In this document: positions 54,451 through 64,000 of the stretch, in pieces
Position numbering within the stretch: the first letter of the stretch is position 1
Layout of the letters: the number at the start of each line of letters is the position of its first letter
Origin: Hyphomicrobium denitrificans 1NES1
GTDB taxonomy: Bacteria; Pseudomonadota; Alphaproteobacteria; Rhizobiales; Hyphomicrobiaceae
Reading direction: 5' to 3'
Assembly (NCBI RefSeq): GCF_000230975.2
Contig: NC_021172.1
Coordinates: 1,302,001 to 1,366,000, forward strand
Length of the DNA: 64,000 nucleotides
Notes under the pieces: generated by a model
Told to the model about the DNA's origin: nothing
What the model saw: the letters and a program-made list of their open reading frames with translations, nothing else
Databases searched by the model: none
Position numbers and translations under genes: made by a program

Positions 54451-55329
54451 TTATCGTCCGGCGAAGGCGCGCGATAGAATGCGGCGCGCAAGCGACGCTA
54501 GCCAACGGATCAGAAAGAGCTGGATCATCGTACCGATGACCCCGCGGTTCGATCCGAGGACTTTGCCGAATATCGAGCGGATAATGTCATCGAGCGAACC
54601 GCCGCTATCCCCCGGCACCTGCTGACCGCCACGTCGGATAATATCGGGCAGCCGCTGATAGGGATCGTCCTCGTCGGGCTGCGCATAAGGTCGTCCCGAT
54701 TTCCGGCCGAGGCCCGGGATATTGTCACCTGGAATAGGCAGCGGTTGTCCTGGGTCGATCGGATCTCCGGGAGAAGTCCTTGGCGCCGGTCGTTCGTTGC
54801 CTGGTGCCCAATTAGAGGAACCCACGGGCGGCAGCATGTCTCCGGGTAACGGGAGCGGACTGCCACCGGCGCTGATCAGACCAGGCACGCTGCTGACGAC
54901 TTTTGCAAGCGCAGGCTGTGCTTGCCGCTGCAACTCTGCAATCAGCAAGCTTGCAACGGCCGGAAGCATCTTTTCGACCGTGCCAGCATCCACGCCGGAC
55001 CGGTATGCGGTTCGCGCCGCAATTTTGCGGCTCACGTGCTTGTTGCCGATCAGGACATCAAGGATGTGGTTTCCGCTTTCGATTCCATCCGGTGAGGCGA
55101 GTGCACTCGGATCGGACAGGGCGACACCGGCGGTTGAGTTTGTGACGAGCGCTGCAACATCGGCAACCCCAGCCCTGTTGAGCATGCTGCGTTGAATGCG
55201 CGCCTGAAGTTCATCGGTCAGCGCATGCACGGCTTGACCCGCCTTGTCATCATCTACGTTAAAAGTCTGAGCAACCTTATCTATCAGACGTTGGCCCTCG
55301 GGACTTTCCAAGCTTGCGGCAATTGTCAT
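54451..55329 (-). CDS. DUF937-like protein
   Basis: The ATG at 55329 has a GGAGG site. The 292-residue product opens with the helical DUF937-type region (ESPEGQRLIDKVAQTFNVDD, IESGNHILDVLIGNKHVSRK and KMLPAVASLLIAELQRQ). A Pro/Gly-rich linker (about residues 160-240) and a C-terminal hydrophobic basic helix (IGTMIQLFLIRWLASLARRI) follow. DUF937 proteins are soluble helical proteins of unknown role. The C-terminal helix suggests membrane attachment here. Confidence 0.72.
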   Translation of the reverse strand: MTIAASLESPEGQRLIDKVAQTFNVDDDKAGQAVHALTDELQARIQRSMLNRAGVADVAALVTNSTAGVALSDPSALASPDGIESGNHILDVLIGNKHVSRKIAARTAYRSGVDAGTVEKMLPAVASLLIAELQRQAQPALAKVVSSVPGLISAGGSPLPLPGDMLPPVGSSNWAPGNERPAPRTSPGDPIDPGQPLPIPGDNIPGLGRKSGRPYAQPDEDDPYQRLPDIIRRGGQQVPGDSGGSLDDIIRSIFGKVLGSNRGVIGTMIQLFLIRWLASLARRILSRAFAGR

Positions 55330-55582
55330 GTCAGCCTCCGCTCTGCCGTCACGCATCAACGGATGCGTAGCACGACCTGTCGCCGGTGACAGCCATCGCC
55401 CGCTTGGCGATAAGGCGATCCGGCTGTAACGCGCGTCAACATTCATTAGCTGTTCATACTTTGGGGCCTCTACTTCCCTGAGGTGAGAGACGGCATAGCT
55501 CATGCGCGTCGTGCAACCACGATGGTGTTCCGGACGTTAAGCTCAAGCGTCCGGAGGGCGGATGCCGAACGTGGAGAGTCTC

Positions 55583-56008
55583 ATGCGCAAACTCATAATG
55601 TCGTTGTCCGTTCTCTGCGGACTTCTATTCGTGGGAGCCTTGCCTGTTCCCGCGCACGCGGCAGCCGGTCTGACACCGGCGCAAATCGGCAAAGCCCCGG
55701 GCGTCGTGACAGAAGCTCGTTGGCATCGCGGGTGGGGTCATCGCGGATGGCACCGAGGCTGGCACCACCGTGGGTGGGGTTATCGCCGGTGGGGCTGGCG
55801 CCATCATCATCGCCGATGGTGGCGTTATGGCTGGGGCTGGCCGTATTATGGATACGGGTATTATTACCCGCGCTATTACTACGGCGGGTATTATCCCTAT
55901 CGCTACGGCTGGCGGCATCGCCACTGGCGTCACTATGGCTGGCGGCACCATCGGTGGGGCCACCGGGGCTGGCGGCATCACGGCGGCTGGGGCCGCCACC
56001 GCCGCTAG
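55583..56008 (+). CDS. Secreted Trp/His/Tyr/Gly/Arg-rich low-complexity protein
   Basis: The 141-residue product has a clear signal peptide (RKLIMSLSVLCGLLFVGALP, cleavage near AHA-AA) and a short linker. About 100 residues made almost only of W, H, R, G and Y follow (GWGHRGWHRGWHHRGWGYRR, YYGYGYYYPRYYYGGYYPYR). Similar small proteins are found in Hyphomicrobiales with no known role. His clusters could bind metals. The alternative frames are also open because of the repeats, but only this one has a signal peptide. Confidence 0.75.
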   Translation: MRKLIMSLSVLCGLLFVGALPVPAHAAAGLTPAQIGKAPGVVTEARWHRGWGHRGWHRGWHHRGWGYRRWGWRHHHRRWWRYGWGWPYYGYGYYYPRYYYGGYYPYRYGWRHRHWRHYGWRHHRWGHRGWRHHGGWGRHRR

Positions 56009-56258
56009 GGTCTCAAAACTTCTACTTTTTGCGTCCCTTTGGCCATGCACTTTCGAGCGGTCTGCGCGGAATTCCCGCGTAGGCCGCCTTTTTTTGGTAC
56101 GAAAGGCTGGTTGCGCCCGAGTTGCAACGCAGCAGCACTTTTGGCATGGTCCGCGCGACTTTCAGCGGGCGAGTCTGCCTAGAGAGCGAAACGGGGGCCG
56201 CCATCCCGGCGGGACCTGCGTGCACGAACAAAAAAAGCGGGGCTAAAAGGACCACTCC

Positions 56259-58415
56259 ATGATCAATATACTTTGGGGGATCATCGCCTGCGGGGCGTTG
56301 GCGATCCTTTACGCGTTCATCACCTCGAATGCTGTGCTGAGCGCAGATCAAGGCAACGCGCGGATGCAGGAAATTGCCGCTGCCGTACGTGAGGGCGCGC
56401 AGGCATATCTCAGCCGCCAATATCGGACGATTGCGATCGTCGGTCTCGTCATCTTCATTTTGGCGTGGCTGCTTCTCGGACCGCTGCAGGCATTCGGCTT
56501 TCTGATCGGAGCCGTCCTGTCGGGTCTTGCAGGCTTCATCGGCATGAACGTCTCGGTGCGTGCCAACCTGAGAACGGCGCAGGCAGCCACCGTATCCCTC
56601 TCCAAAGGCCTCGACATCGCTTTCAAGTCGGGCGCCATCACCGGTATGCTGGTGGCGGGCCTGGCTCTGCTCGGCGTCGCCGGCTATTACACATTCCTGA
56701 CTGCGGGTCTCGGTAAGGAGCCGGGCGGCCGCGAGGTCGTCGATGCGCTGGTCTCGTTGGGCTTTGGCGCTTCGCTGATCTCGATCTTTGCGCGTCTCGG
56801 CGGCGGCATCTTCACGAAGGGCGCCGACGTCGGAGGCGATCTCGTCGGCAAGGTCGAAGCCGGCATTCCGGAAGACGATCCGCGCAATCCCGCGACGATT
56901 GCCGACAATGTCGGCGACAACGTCGGCGATTGCGCAGGCATGGCTGCCGACCTGTTCGAAACCTATGCCGTGACCGTCGTCGCGACGATGGTTCTGGCGG
57001 CGATCTTCTTTGCCGGTCAGCCGAACCTCAGCGTGCTTATGCTTTATCCGCTGGCGATCTGCGGGGCCTGCATCGTGACGTCGATCGTCGGCACGTACTT
57101 CGTCAAGCTCGGCACCAACGGCTCGATCATGGGCGCGCTTTATCGCGGTGTCATTGCATCGGGCATCTTATCGATCGCCGGCCTCTGGGCCGCGACGCAG
57201 TATGTTCTCGGCGGCTTCGGTGATGTCGGAACGGCCGCCGGGCAGACGATCACCGGCTGGAACCTGTTCCTCTGCGGGCTCGTCGGTCTGGCTTTGACGG
57301 GCCTCATCGTCTGGATCACAGAATATTATACCGGCATCGGATACCGCCCGGTGAAGTCGATCAGCCAAGCTTCGGTTACGGGGCACGGCACCAACGTCAT
57401 TCAGGGCCTTGCCGTCTCGCTCGAAGCCTGTGCGCTGCCGACGCTTGCCATCGTTGCCGGTATTATTACGACCTACCAGCTCGGCGGCCTGTTCGGTACC
57501 GCGATCGCAACGACGACGATGCTCGGCCTCGCCGGCATGATCGTAGCACTCGATGCGTTCGGCCCTGTGACGGACAACGCCGGTGGCATCGCGGAAATGG
57601 CCGGCCTGCCGAAGGAAGTGCGCCGTTCGACGGATGCTCTCGACGCAGTCGGCAATACGACGAAGGCCGTGACGAAGGGCTACGCGATCGGCTCGGCCGG
57701 TCTCGGTGCACTCGTTCTCTTTGCAGCCTACAACTACGATCTCCATCACTTCATCGAGGAAGCGAATAAAGCTGGCGCGACGGGGTATCAGTTCTTCAAG
57801 GACGTTCAGGTGAACTTCGGCCTTGAGAATCCCTACGTCGTTGCAGGCCTTCTGCTTGGCGGTCTCATTCCGTTCCTGTTCGGCGGCTTGGCGATGACGG
57901 CTGTCGGACGGGCGGGTGGCGCCATCGTGCTGGAGGTTCGCCGCCAGTTCAAAGCCAAGCCGGGCATCATGAAGGGCACCGAAAAGCCCGACTACGCTGC
58001 TGCGGTCGACCTCCTGACGCGCGCTGCGATCAAAGAGATGATTGTCCCATCGCTGCTTCCGGTGCTGTCGCCGATCATTCTGTTCGTCGTCGTCAACGCT
58101 ATCGCCGGTAAGGGCGCCGCGTTCTCGGCGGTCGGCGCGATGCTTCTGGGCGTGATCGTGACCGGCATCTTCGTCGCCATCTCGATGACCTCGGGCGGCG
58201 GCGCCTGGGACAACGCCAAGAAAAGCTTTGAGGACGGTTTTGTCGACAAGGACGGTGCCAAACACGTCAAGGGCTCGGAGGCGCACAAGGCATCGGTTAC
58301 CGGCGACACGGTCGGCGATCCCTACAAGGATACTGCCGGTCCCGCCGTAAATCCGGCGATCAAGATCACCAACATCGTGGCGCTGTTGCTGCTCGCGGTG
58401 CTGGCGCACTGGTGA
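56259..58415 (+). CDS. hppA: Membrane proton-pumping pyrophosphatase, K+-independent type
   Basis: This 718-residue protein has about sixteen helices. The pyrophosphate site is in [40 protein letters not shown] and the late [18 protein letters not shown]. The K+-dependence position reads GNTTKA in [18 protein letters not shown]; Lys there marks the K+-independent, H+-pumping group. It stores the energy of pyrophosphate hydrolysis as a proton gradient. A clear terminator follows. Confidence 0.95.
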   Translation: MINILWGIIACGALAILYAFITSNAVLSADQGNARMQEIAAAVREGAQAYLSRQYRTIAIVGLVIFILAWLLLGPLQAFGFLIGAVLSGLAGFIGMNVSVRANLRTAQAATVSLSKGLDIAFKSGAITGMLVAGLALLGVAGYYTFLTAGLGKEPGGREVVDALVSLGFGASLISIFARLGGGIFTKGADVGGDLVGKVEAGIPEDDPRNPATIADNVGDNVGDCAGMAADLFETYAVTVVATMVLAAIFFAGQPNLSVLMLYPLAICGACIVTSIVGTYFVKLGTNGSIMGALYRGVIASGILSIAGLWAATQYVLGGFGDVGTAAGQTITGWNLFLCGLVGLALTGLIVWITEYYTGIGYRPVKSISQASVTGHGTNVIQGLAVSLEACALPTLAIVAGIITTYQLGGLFGTAIATTTMLGLAGMIVALDAFGPVTDNAGGIAEMAGLPKEVRRSTDALDAVGNTTKAVTKGYAIGSAGLGALVLFAAYNYDLHHFIEEANKAGATGYQFFKDVQVNFGLENPYVVAGLLLGGLIPFLFGGLAMTAVGRAGGAIVLEVRRQFKAKPGIMKGTEKPDYAAAVDLLTRAAIKEMIVPSLLPVLSPIILFVVVNAIAGKGAAFSAVGAMLLGVIVTGIFVAISMTSGGGAWDNAKKSFEDGFVDKDGAKHVKGSEAHKASVTGDTVGDPYKDTAGPAVNPAIKITNIVALLLLAVLAHW

Positions 58416-58440
58416 TCACGGGCTGATTCATCAAATGAAG

Positions 58441-58470
58441 AAGGCTCCGGATAGCTCCGGAGCCTTTTTT
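58441..58470 (+). terminator. Rho-independent terminator after hppA
   Basis: GGCTCCGGA pairs with TCCGGAGCC across a four-base loop, followed by TTTTTT. Confidence 0.92.
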
Positions 58471-58504
58471 ATTCCATCGATCGCTCGCGTCCGAGCGCGG
58501 CGTC

Positions 58505-58759
58505 CTATCCGGCGAGGTTCGGATCCTCGCTGTCGTGCTCATGTCCAATCGCGGCGAGAAGCCGTTTGTCGAGGCGATCAGGCCGCAAGATCACTTTCTG
58601 AAAATGGACGTCCTTGACGGCGGAGCGGGGCACGGCGAATTCTCCGGCGTTCTCGACGTAGATCACGATTGACGTGCTGTTGACTTCGCGAACGGCGCCG
58701 ATGCCTTCCTGGCCGTCGGCAATGAAGGCCATGAAACCTTCCTCGATATTTTCGGTCAT
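58505..58759 (-). CDS. Small acidic beta-rich protein, unknown function
   Basis: The 84-residue product (GFMAFIADGQEGIGAVREVN, STSIVIYVENAGEFAVPRSA, then VKDVHFQKVILRP) predicts a small beta barrel of PRC or SH3 type with a charged tail. It has no signal peptide. It is convergent with hppA. I do not recognise a named family, but the regular strand pattern supports a real gene. Confidence 0.65.
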   Translation of the reverse strand: MTENIEEGFMAFIADGQEGIGAVREVNSTSIVIYVENAGEFAVPRSAVKDVHFQKVILRPDRLDKRLLAAIGHEHDSEDPNLAG

Positions 58760-58863
58760 GACGGTACCTGCTCGCTGATTTAAGGGCGAGCATAGAACGT
58801 GGAGCCGAAAATTTCGCCCGTCAAATTGGCAAAGACCGGCCGAACGGCTTGTTTGGCCCTGGC

Positions 58864-59364
58864 TTAGCCGCCGAACGCGCTGCCCGCGCCGAAGAGCTGC
58901 TGTTTTCCGAGGTTGCGGAACAGCTGGTTCAGGATGGTTTCGTCCTTGCCGCCCGGCGCTGGGGTCTTGCGGCTGACGAAGTCGAAGACCTTGCCGTCCT
59001 TCAGGCCGTAATTGGCGACGTTATTGACCGTGCCGCTCTGGTTGAAATAGACGGCGACGACTTGGCGGCTTTGTTCCGTCGGAAGAAAGAACGACGCCTG
59101 CGTGTCGGTGCTCGAGATGTAATAGAAGGCGCGCCCGTCGCCGACGACAGCGGTCGTCGCGGGCGTGCCCAAAGCGGCGCGCACCTGATCCTGGCTCATT
59201 CCAGGTTGCACGGCCTGCAGGTCGGTATCCCTGAACATCTGGCCATGCTTGGTCACGGTCCCGCCGCAGCCCGCCAGGGCCATGAGCGAGGCAAGGGCCA
59301 GCAGACGACAAAGCGCCACCCCGTACCGTCCGGTCTTGCCATGCTGTCGCATTCGACCCTTCAT
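58864..59364 (-). CDS. bamE: Outer membrane assembly lipoprotein BamE
   Basis: The 166-residue product has a lipoprotein signal (LLALASLMALAGC). A SmpA/OmlA domain follows: GQMFRDTDLQAVQPGMSQDQ, VRAALGTPATTAVVGDGRAF and YYISSTDTQASFFLPTEQSR. It is the BamE part of the machine that inserts beta-barrel proteins such as TolC. It is divergent from the ubiquinol-cytochrome c chaperone gene, a pairing common in alphaproteobacteria. Confidence 0.92.
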   Translation of the reverse strand: MKGRMRQHGKTGRYGVALCRLLALASLMALAGCGGTVTKHGQMFRDTDLQAVQPGMSQDQVRAALGTPATTAVVGDGRAFYYISSTDTQASFFLPTEQSRQVVAVYFNQSGTVNNVANYGLKDGKVFDFVSRKTPAPGGKDETILNQLFRNLGKQQLFGAGSAFGG

Positions 59365-59506
59365 CCCGTCAGAATCGCTTCGCTTGGGTGTGGGGTGTGT
59401 TTAGAATGCACACTGGAAGCGGGCAACAGCGAGCCACCCCTGCCGCGACGCGCGATCCCCAGACATTTCCCCACGGCTCACAGGCGGATCAAGGACCTTA
59501 CAAGGC

Positions 59507-60076
59507 ATGTTGCAATGGTTCAGGCGACGCACGCAGGCCGCCCGCAGAGCAGAAGAGCTTTATGGCAGCGTCGTGACCGCGGCGCGGCATCCGGCTTTTT
59601 ACAGGGACATGGGCGCTCCGGATACACCGGAAGGCCGGTTCGAAATGATCGCGCTGCACCTTTTTTTGCTGCTCGAAGGCATACGGCTGCAGGCTACGGC
59701 GGAGACCGAGCTCGCGCAGCATACGATCGAGGCTTTCGTGACCGACATGGACGACTGTATGCGGGAAATGGGCGTCGGCGACATGGCGGTGGCTAAGAAG
59801 GTCAAACGCGCCGCAGCGGCGTTTTACGAGCGCGCCGCGGTCTACCGGACGGGGCTCGCAGCGCGGGGAACGGATCTCGAAGACGGTCTTCTCAAGTATG
59901 TTTTCGCGGGCGCTGCTGGGAGAAAGGGTGCTCCCGCGCATGACGGAGCCGCCCGGCTCGCTCGGTACATGCGCGCCGCGGCGGATCTTTCTTCCAAGGA
60001 ACCATTCGACAAGCTGGTGGCGCGCGGAGACCTTGGTCGTCTTCTGAACAGCAGCGGGGCGGAGGTGTCGTCGTGA
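59507..60076 (+). CDS. Ubiquinol-cytochrome c chaperone family protein
   Basis: The 189-residue product contains ELYGSVVTAARHPAFYRDMG, PEGRFEMIALHLFLLLEGIR and MDDCMREMGVGDMAVAKKVK, which match the CBP3/UQCC1-type chaperone family that helps assemble the cytochrome bc1 complex. Its stop overlaps the GTG start of the DUF177 gene. Confidence 0.9.
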   Translation: MLQWFRRRTQAARRAEELYGSVVTAARHPAFYRDMGAPDTPEGRFEMIALHLFLLLEGIRLQATAETELAQHTIEAFVTDMDDCMREMGVGDMAVAKKVKRAAAAFYERAAVYRTGLAARGTDLEDGLLKYVFAGAAGRKGAPAHDGAARLARYMRAAADLSSKEPFDKLVARGDLGRLLNSSGAEVSS

Positions 60077-60594
60077 CCGAGCAACTGAGCGACTGGACTC
60101 ACAACGTTGCGGACATCCCGGAGGGCGGGCTCGACCGCGAGCGCGAGGCAAGCGAAAGCGAACGCATCGCCATTGCAGAGGATCTCAGACTGCTGAAGCT
60201 CGACCGTCTGGCAGCGCGCTATCGTATCAAACCCCTGGCTGATGGGGGCTACCGTCTTTCAGGGAGAGTGATGTCCGCGGTTGAGCAGGCTTGCGTGGTG
60301 ACGCTCGATCCGGTCGCCGACGAAATCGATGCGCCGTTTGACGTCGAGTTCCGACAACAAGTCGACAGAGCCGATAACGACGAAGAGGCAAGTGTCCTCG
60401 CCGGGTCCGATGTCGATAGTCTCGAACGGGGTGTTATTCCGGTTGGCCGCATCGTCCGTGAAACGCTGTCGGCCTCGCTCGATCCTTATCCCCGGCGCCC
60501 AGGGGCCGAGTTTACGTGGCAGGACCCGCGTGGAATTGAGCCAAAAGAAACAAGCCCTTTCGCAGTTCTGTCGCAGTTGAAGAACAAGACATAA
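60073..60594 (+). CDS. DUF177 (YceD-like) protein
   Basis: The GTG start lies within the previous stop region. The 173-residue product has LSGRVMSAVEQACVVTLDPV, EIDAPFDVEFRQ and a C-terminal WQDPRGIEPKETSPFAVLSQ followed by LKNKT, the DUF177/YceD signature. YceD-type proteins are linked to 23S rRNA or large-subunit formation, and usually sit beside rpmF and plsX. rpmF is absent here, as in many alphaproteobacteria. Confidence 0.88.
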   Translation: MTEQLSDWTHNVADIPEGGLDREREASESERIAIAEDLRLLKLDRLAARYRIKPLADGGYRLSGRVMSAVEQACVVTLDPVADEIDAPFDVEFRQQVDRADNDEEASVLAGSDVDSLERGVIPVGRIVRETLSASLDPYPRRPGAEFTWQDPRGIEPKETSPFAVLSQLKNKT

Positions 60595-60749
60595 GGTGCC
60601 CTGCGGCAACCGTGCATGAAGCGCGATTTCGCCTTGTTCGCGGACTTCAAAAGACTATGGTCTCGGCGAATTTCGGGGGTTAGAAAAGGTCCAGGATCGA
60701 GTCCGGCGGAATGTTGCGCCGAACGCGGAGTCTTGGCCGATCGGCGAGC

Positions 60750-61838
60750 ATGGCGAGCCAGAAGACGATCGCACTCGACGCAATGGGCGGCGACCACGGA
60801 CCTGAGGTCCTGGTCCCTGGAGCTGCGCTTTCGCTCGAACGGCAGCCGGCGTTGAATTTCATCTTTTTCGGTCAGAAGAGCCGCATCGAAACCGTCCTTG
60901 CACAGCATCCCGCGCTCGCCGCACGATCGCGCATCGTTCACACCGATCACCTCATCGCGATGGATGAAAAGCCGAGCCAGGCACTGCGACACGGAAAAGG
61001 CTCAAGCATGTGGCTCAGCCTCGAAGCGGTCAAATCCGGTCAAGCCGACGCTGCCGTGTCGGCGGGCAATACCGGTGCGCTGATGGCCATCGCCAAGCTC
61101 GTTCTCAGACCCATCGCAGGCATCGAGCGCCCGGCCATCGCCGCGTTGTGGCCGACGATCAAATCGGAAAGCATCGTCCTCGACGTCGGCGCCAACATCG
61201 GTGCGACGGCGGCGCAGCTCACGGGCTATGCCCTGATGGGTGCGGCGATGGCGCGTGCCGTGTTCCACATTGAACGCCCCTCGGTCGGGCTGATGAACGT
61301 CGGAACCGAGGAGATGAAGGGCAACGAGGAAGTGAAGGCGGCGCATGCGCTGCTCAAGTCGGCCGAGGCGCTGCCGTTGGACTACAAAGGTTTCATCGAA
61401 GGTGACCAGATCGGGCAGGGAGCGGTCGATGTGGTCGTCGTCGAGGGCTTTGCGGGCAACATCGCGCTCAAGACCGCGGAAGGCACGGCGCGGCAGATCG
61501 GAGCCTACCTCAAAGCCGCGATGGCAAGCTCGTTAATGAGTAAGCTGGGGGCGCTTTTCGCCCAGGGCGGATTTCGTGTTTTGAAGGAGAAAATGGACCC
61601 CCGGCGGGTGAATGGGGGCACATTTCTGGGACTTAACGGCATTGCGGTGAAGAGCCACGGCGGCACCGATGCCTTTGGATTTGCGAGCGCCGTCGATCTT
61701 GCTTACGAAATGGCGGATTCCGGTTTGATCGCGCGCCTGACGGCTGATATCGACGGTTTTCATCATCGGCTGTCGGCGGCCAGTGGCGGCGGTATCCCGC
61801 CTGAACGTTCTGCCGGCGGCGCGCTCGGAAAGGTCTAA
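60750..61838 (+). CDS. plsX: Phosphate acyltransferase PlsX
   Basis: The 362-residue product begins [20 protein letters not shown] (PlsX signature) and has [40 protein letters not shown] and [20 protein letters not shown]. It makes acyl-phosphate from acyl-ACP, the first step of phospholipid synthesis in this route. The ATG at 60750 fits the family start. It lies two bases before fabH. Confidence 0.95.
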   Translation: MASQKTIALDAMGGDHGPEVLVPGAALSLERQPALNFIFFGQKSRIETVLAQHPALAARSRIVHTDHLIAMDEKPSQALRHGKGSSMWLSLEAVKSGQADAAVSAGNTGALMAIAKLVLRPIAGIERPAIAALWPTIKSESIVLDVGANIGATAAQLTGYALMGAAMARAVFHIERPSVGLMNVGTEEMKGNEEVKAAHALLKSAEALPLDYKGFIEGDQIGQGAVDVVVVEGFAGNIALKTAEGTARQIGAYLKAAMASSLMSKLGALFAQGGFRVLKEKMDPRRVNGGTFLGLNGIAVKSHGGTDAFGFASAVDLAYEMADSGLIARLTADIDGFHHRLSAASGGGIPPERSAGGALGKV

Positions 61839-61840
61839 GC

Positions 61841-62821
61841 GTGGTCGCAGTTCTTCGTTCGGTCATTCGCGGCGTCGGTGCGCATTTGCCCAAGCGCATC
61901 GTATCGAACGAGGATCTGTCGAAGATCGTCGACACGAGCGACGCGTGGATCAGAGAGCGCACTGGAATCGTCAATCGGCATATCGCGGACGAAACGGAAA
62001 AGACTTCCGATCTGGGAGCGGCCGCCGCGAAGCAGGCGCTCGTGCGCGCCGGCATCGACCCCATCGAAATCGATCTCATCATCTGCGCAACGGCAACGCC
62101 GGATCGTACGTTCCCGGCAACGGCCATCAGAATTCAATCGATGCTCGGCGTCACCAAGGGTGCGGCCTTCGATGTGCAGGCCGTCTGCTCAGGTTTTGTC
62201 TACGCGCTGGCCGTCGCGGACAGCTTTCTGAAGACGGGACAATCGAAACGCGCCCTCGTCATCGGAGCCGAGACGTTTTCGCGCATTCTCGACTGGTCTG
62301 ACCGTTCGACGTGTGTGCTGTTCGGTGACGGCGCCGGGGCGGTCGTTCTCGAAGCTCAGCCGCAACACGGCACGCGCGACGACCGCGGGATCCTCGCGAC
62401 ACGCCTGAGATCGGACGGCCGCTACGAAGATCTCCTCTACGTCGACGGCGGGGCAGGCTCGACGAAAACGGTCGGACATTTGCGGATGAACGGCCGCGAG
62501 GTTTTTCGTCACGCCATCCAGAAGATTTCGGGCGTCATCGAGGAAACGCTCGTTGAAACCGGATACACGGCGGACGAGATCGATCTTTTCATTCCGCATC
62601 AGGCAAACAAGCGGATTCTCGACGGTATTGCGAAAAAGCTCGGGGTCGCGCCCGAGAAGATCGTCATGACGCTGCACAAGCACGGCAATACGTCGGCCGC
62701 ATCGATTCCACTCGCTCTCAACGAGGCGTTCGAGGCCCATCGGGTTAAGGAAGGTAACCTGATCCTGATGGAGGCGATGGGCGGCGGCTTCACTTGGGGC
62801 GCGGCGCTGGCCCGCTGGTAG
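61841..62821 (+). CDS. fabH: 3-oxoacyl-ACP synthase III
   Basis: This 326-residue protein starts with GTG. The catalytic Cys lies in [20 protein letters not shown], the His in [20 protein letters not shown] and the Asn in [35 protein letters not shown] is the conserved start region. It condenses acetyl-CoA with malonyl-ACP to begin fatty-acid synthesis. Confidence 0.95.
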   Translation: MVAVLRSVIRGVGAHLPKRIVSNEDLSKIVDTSDAWIRERTGIVNRHIADETEKTSDLGAAAAKQALVRAGIDPIEIDLIICATATPDRTFPATAIRIQSMLGVTKGAAFDVQAVCSGFVYALAVADSFLKTGQSKRALVIGAETFSRILDWSDRSTCVLFGDGAGAVVLEAQPQHGTRDDRGILATRLRSDGRYEDLLYVDGGAGSTKTVGHLRMNGREVFRHAIQKISGVIEETLVETGYTADEIDLFIPHQANKRILDGIAKKLGVAPEKIVMTLHKHGNTSAASIPLALNEAFEAHRVKEGNLILMEAMGGGFTWGAALARW

Positions 62822-62953
62822 TCGCGCCGTCGCGCTTGCGACGTCTAAAATAGAACTTCCTCAATTTTTTGTGTGCTTCTTCAACGGATTACGTTGACCC
62901 CGCGACTATCTGACGCTACCATGATCAGTCTGCGGCGTTGATGGAGAATACAT

Positions 62954-63259
62954 ATGGTCGGCAAGACATTGACGAGGGCGGATCTTGCGGAGGCCGTCGT
63001 CTCGAAAGTCGGGTTGCCGCGGAACGAAAGCCAGGATCTCGTAGAGCGCGTGCTCGAGGAAATTTCGGGCAGTCTTGCGGACGGCGATCCCGTCAAGCTC
63101 TCTTCGTTCGGCTCGTTCGGCATCCGGCAAAAAGGCGAGCGCATCGGGCGCAATCCGAAGACGGGCGAGGAGGTGCCGATTACACCGAGAAGAGTCCTGG
63201 TCTTTCGTCCTTCGAACATCATGAAGGACCGCATCAACAAAGGCCACGTGAAGCGCTAG
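62954..63259 (+). CDS. ihfA: Integration host factor alpha subunit
   Basis: The 101-residue protein reads [40 protein letters not shown] and [20 protein letters not shown], the HU/IHF fold with the beta-arm Pro that bends DNA. It forms the IHF heterodimer with IhfB, encoded elsewhere. A GGAGA site precedes the ATG. It is followed by a merR gene, a common alphaproteobacterial order. Confidence 0.93.
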   Translation: MVGKTLTRADLAEAVVSKVGLPRNESQDLVERVLEEISGSLADGDPVKLSSFGSFGIRQKGERIGRNPKTGEEVPITPRRVLVFRPSNIMKDRINKGHVKR

Positions 63260-63343
63260 CGCGCTTGAATGTTGAAGCGGACGATAGGACGGCGCGGTGG
63301 AAGTCCGCGGCGGGGTTTCGACAAATTGGAAAGGCATAGGGCG

Positions 63344-63889
63344 ATGAACAAGTCGGCGGAAGCGTTTCGCACGATCGGAGAAGTCGCCGAGGAACTTGAA
63401 ATTCCGAAGCATGTGTTGCGTTTCTGGGAAGGTCGCTTTCCGCAGATCCGGCCGATGAAGCGCGGTGGAGGTCGGCGCTATTACCGTCCCGAAGACATGG
63501 AACTCTTGAGAGGCATTCGCGCATTACTGCACGCCGAAGGCTATACGATCCGGGGCGTCCAGAAGATTTTGCGCGAGCACGGCGTCGATCAGGTCAAGGC
63601 AGCGGCGCGGAGAGCAATGGCTGCTCAAGGGTCCGACAGGGCGGTGCCGCCGCAAACCCGCAAGCGCGGGCGCAAGCCGATCGTGGGTGCGACGGGCAGT
63701 GCATCTCTGCCGCAAGCCGCGCAGGCGATTCCAGAGTCGAAAGCCGAGGGTTGCGCGACGGACGTCCACGTCCTTGCGGCAATCCGCGAACTCCAGATCG
63801 CTCGCGCGATCTTGCTCGGCCAGCCGATCGCGCAGCCCGGCGGGTCGCACGTCGCAGAGGCGAAGAAGACGCGCGCGACCAGGACGTGA
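63344..63889 (+). CDS. MerR-family transcriptional regulator
   Basis: The 181-residue product has an N-terminal MerR winged helix ([60 protein letters not shown]), then [14 protein letters not shown] Pro/Arg-rich tail with no metal-binding Cys pair follows. It is the version typically placed next to ihfA. Targets are unknown. Confidence 0.9.
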   Translation: MNKSAEAFRTIGEVAEELEIPKHVLRFWEGRFPQIRPMKRGGGRRYYRPEDMELLRGIRALLHAEGYTIRGVQKILREHGVDQVKAAARRAMAAQGSDRAVPPQTRKRGRKPIVGATGSASLPQAAQAIPESKAEGCATDVHVLAAIRELQIARAILLGQPIAQPGGSHVAEAKKTRATRT

Positions 63890-63912
63890 GCAGGGCGGCG
63901 ACGATTGGCTCA

Positions 63913-64000
63913 GTGGTGACACGCTCGCGTTTGTCCGATCTCGAGATCGTCCTCGTCGATCTCGGTGCATCTCGTGCGCTTCTTGAAAGCGAAGAGGCGA
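63913..64000 (+). CDS. Start of an unidentified gene, cut by window edge
   Basis: From paired GTG codons at 63913 and 63916 the frame is open to the end: MVTRSRLSDLEIVLVDLGAS, then RALLESEEA. The IVLVDL strand followed by a charged helix resembles the start of a 4'-phosphopantetheinyl transferase, but 29 residues are too few to decide. A real gene is likely because the frame shows good hydrophobic patterning. Confidence 0.35.
   Translation, partial: MVTRSRLSDLEIVLVDLGASRALLESEEA

Noticed and set aside
55483..56246. Other long forward frames over the Trp/His-rich gene
   Set aside because: They are open only because of repetitive codons. Only the frame starting at 55583 has a signal peptide and sensible composition.
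57168..58409. A 413-codon minus-strand frame
   Set aside because: Antisense to the second half of hppA. It has no ribosome-binding site or recognisable domain.
58441..58470. Considered as a REP element
   Set aside because: A short perfect stem followed by six T is a standard terminator for hppA.

Overview
This 64 kb window is GC-rich chromosomal DNA of an alphaproteobacterium in the Hyphomicrobiales, most like Hyphomicrobium or a close relative. The assignment rests on gene content and order: nosL-nosX (end of a nitrous oxide reductase cluster), an FNR/FnrN regulator, the pcm-like/tolC/popZ/valS block, dgt-argS-SPOR-scpA-scpB-tatABC-serS-surE-M23, yajC-secD-secF, and a ubiquinol-cytochrome c chaperone/DUF177/plsX/fabH/ihfA/merR block. 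The species is an inference, because no rRNA gene lies in the window.

Layout. 1-7.35 kb: the end of the nos cluster, a small membrane protein, tRNA-Gln and tRNA-Pro, a DUF4436-like gene broken by an in-frame TAG, a DUF2130 protein, a cytochrome c/cobalamin-binding-protein pair and fnrL. 7.36-11.86 kb: an accessory island made of two independent insertions. Each is flanked by a direct repeat of the 3' part of a tRNA gene (tRNA-Asn, 22 bp; tRNA-Cys, 43 bp) and neither has an integrase. The first carries one RhuM-family gene. It also has two triplets of an 8-bp repeat spaced exactly 12 bp apart, one triplet at each end, a 13-bp perfect hairpin, a cluster of DnaA-box-like 9-mers and an AT-rich tract. 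The second carries two small membrane proteins, a glycosyltransferase-like gene and decayed phage-type HNH and DUF3268 genes.

12-20.3 kb: a pcm-like gene, tolC, two tandem popZ paralogues and valS. The valS frame contains a 117-bp palindromic repeat that adds 39 residues. 20.4-31.8 kb: DUF2939 and M48 proteins, ilvD, a Sel1-type secreted protein, xthA, erpA, dgt, argS and a SPOR-domain protein. A second copy of the valS repeat lies between dgt and argS. 32-45.3 kb: scpAB, tatABC, serS, a small coupled gene, surE, a LysM/LytM lipoprotein, a DUF815 ATPase, yajC-secDF, a Mth938-like protein and a squalene/phytoene-synthase-like protein. 45.3-64 kb: an SGNH hydrolase, trmFO, a lipoprotein, mntH with a Fur/Mur-type operator, small membrane and secreted proteins, hppA, bamE, and the plsX-fabH-ihfA-merR block, ending in a truncated gene.

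Most of the window is housekeeping: tRNA charging, Tat and Sec export, chromosome segregation and polarity, cell-wall remodelling, and phospholipid and fatty-acid initiation. The respiratory theme at the left end (nosLX, FnrL, cytochrome c) suggests oxygen-regulated denitrification. The most unusual signals are the two integrase-less tRNA-bounded elements, the palindromic repeat translated inside ValS and the tandem popZ pair. No CRISPR array, rRNA or complete insertion sequence was seen.
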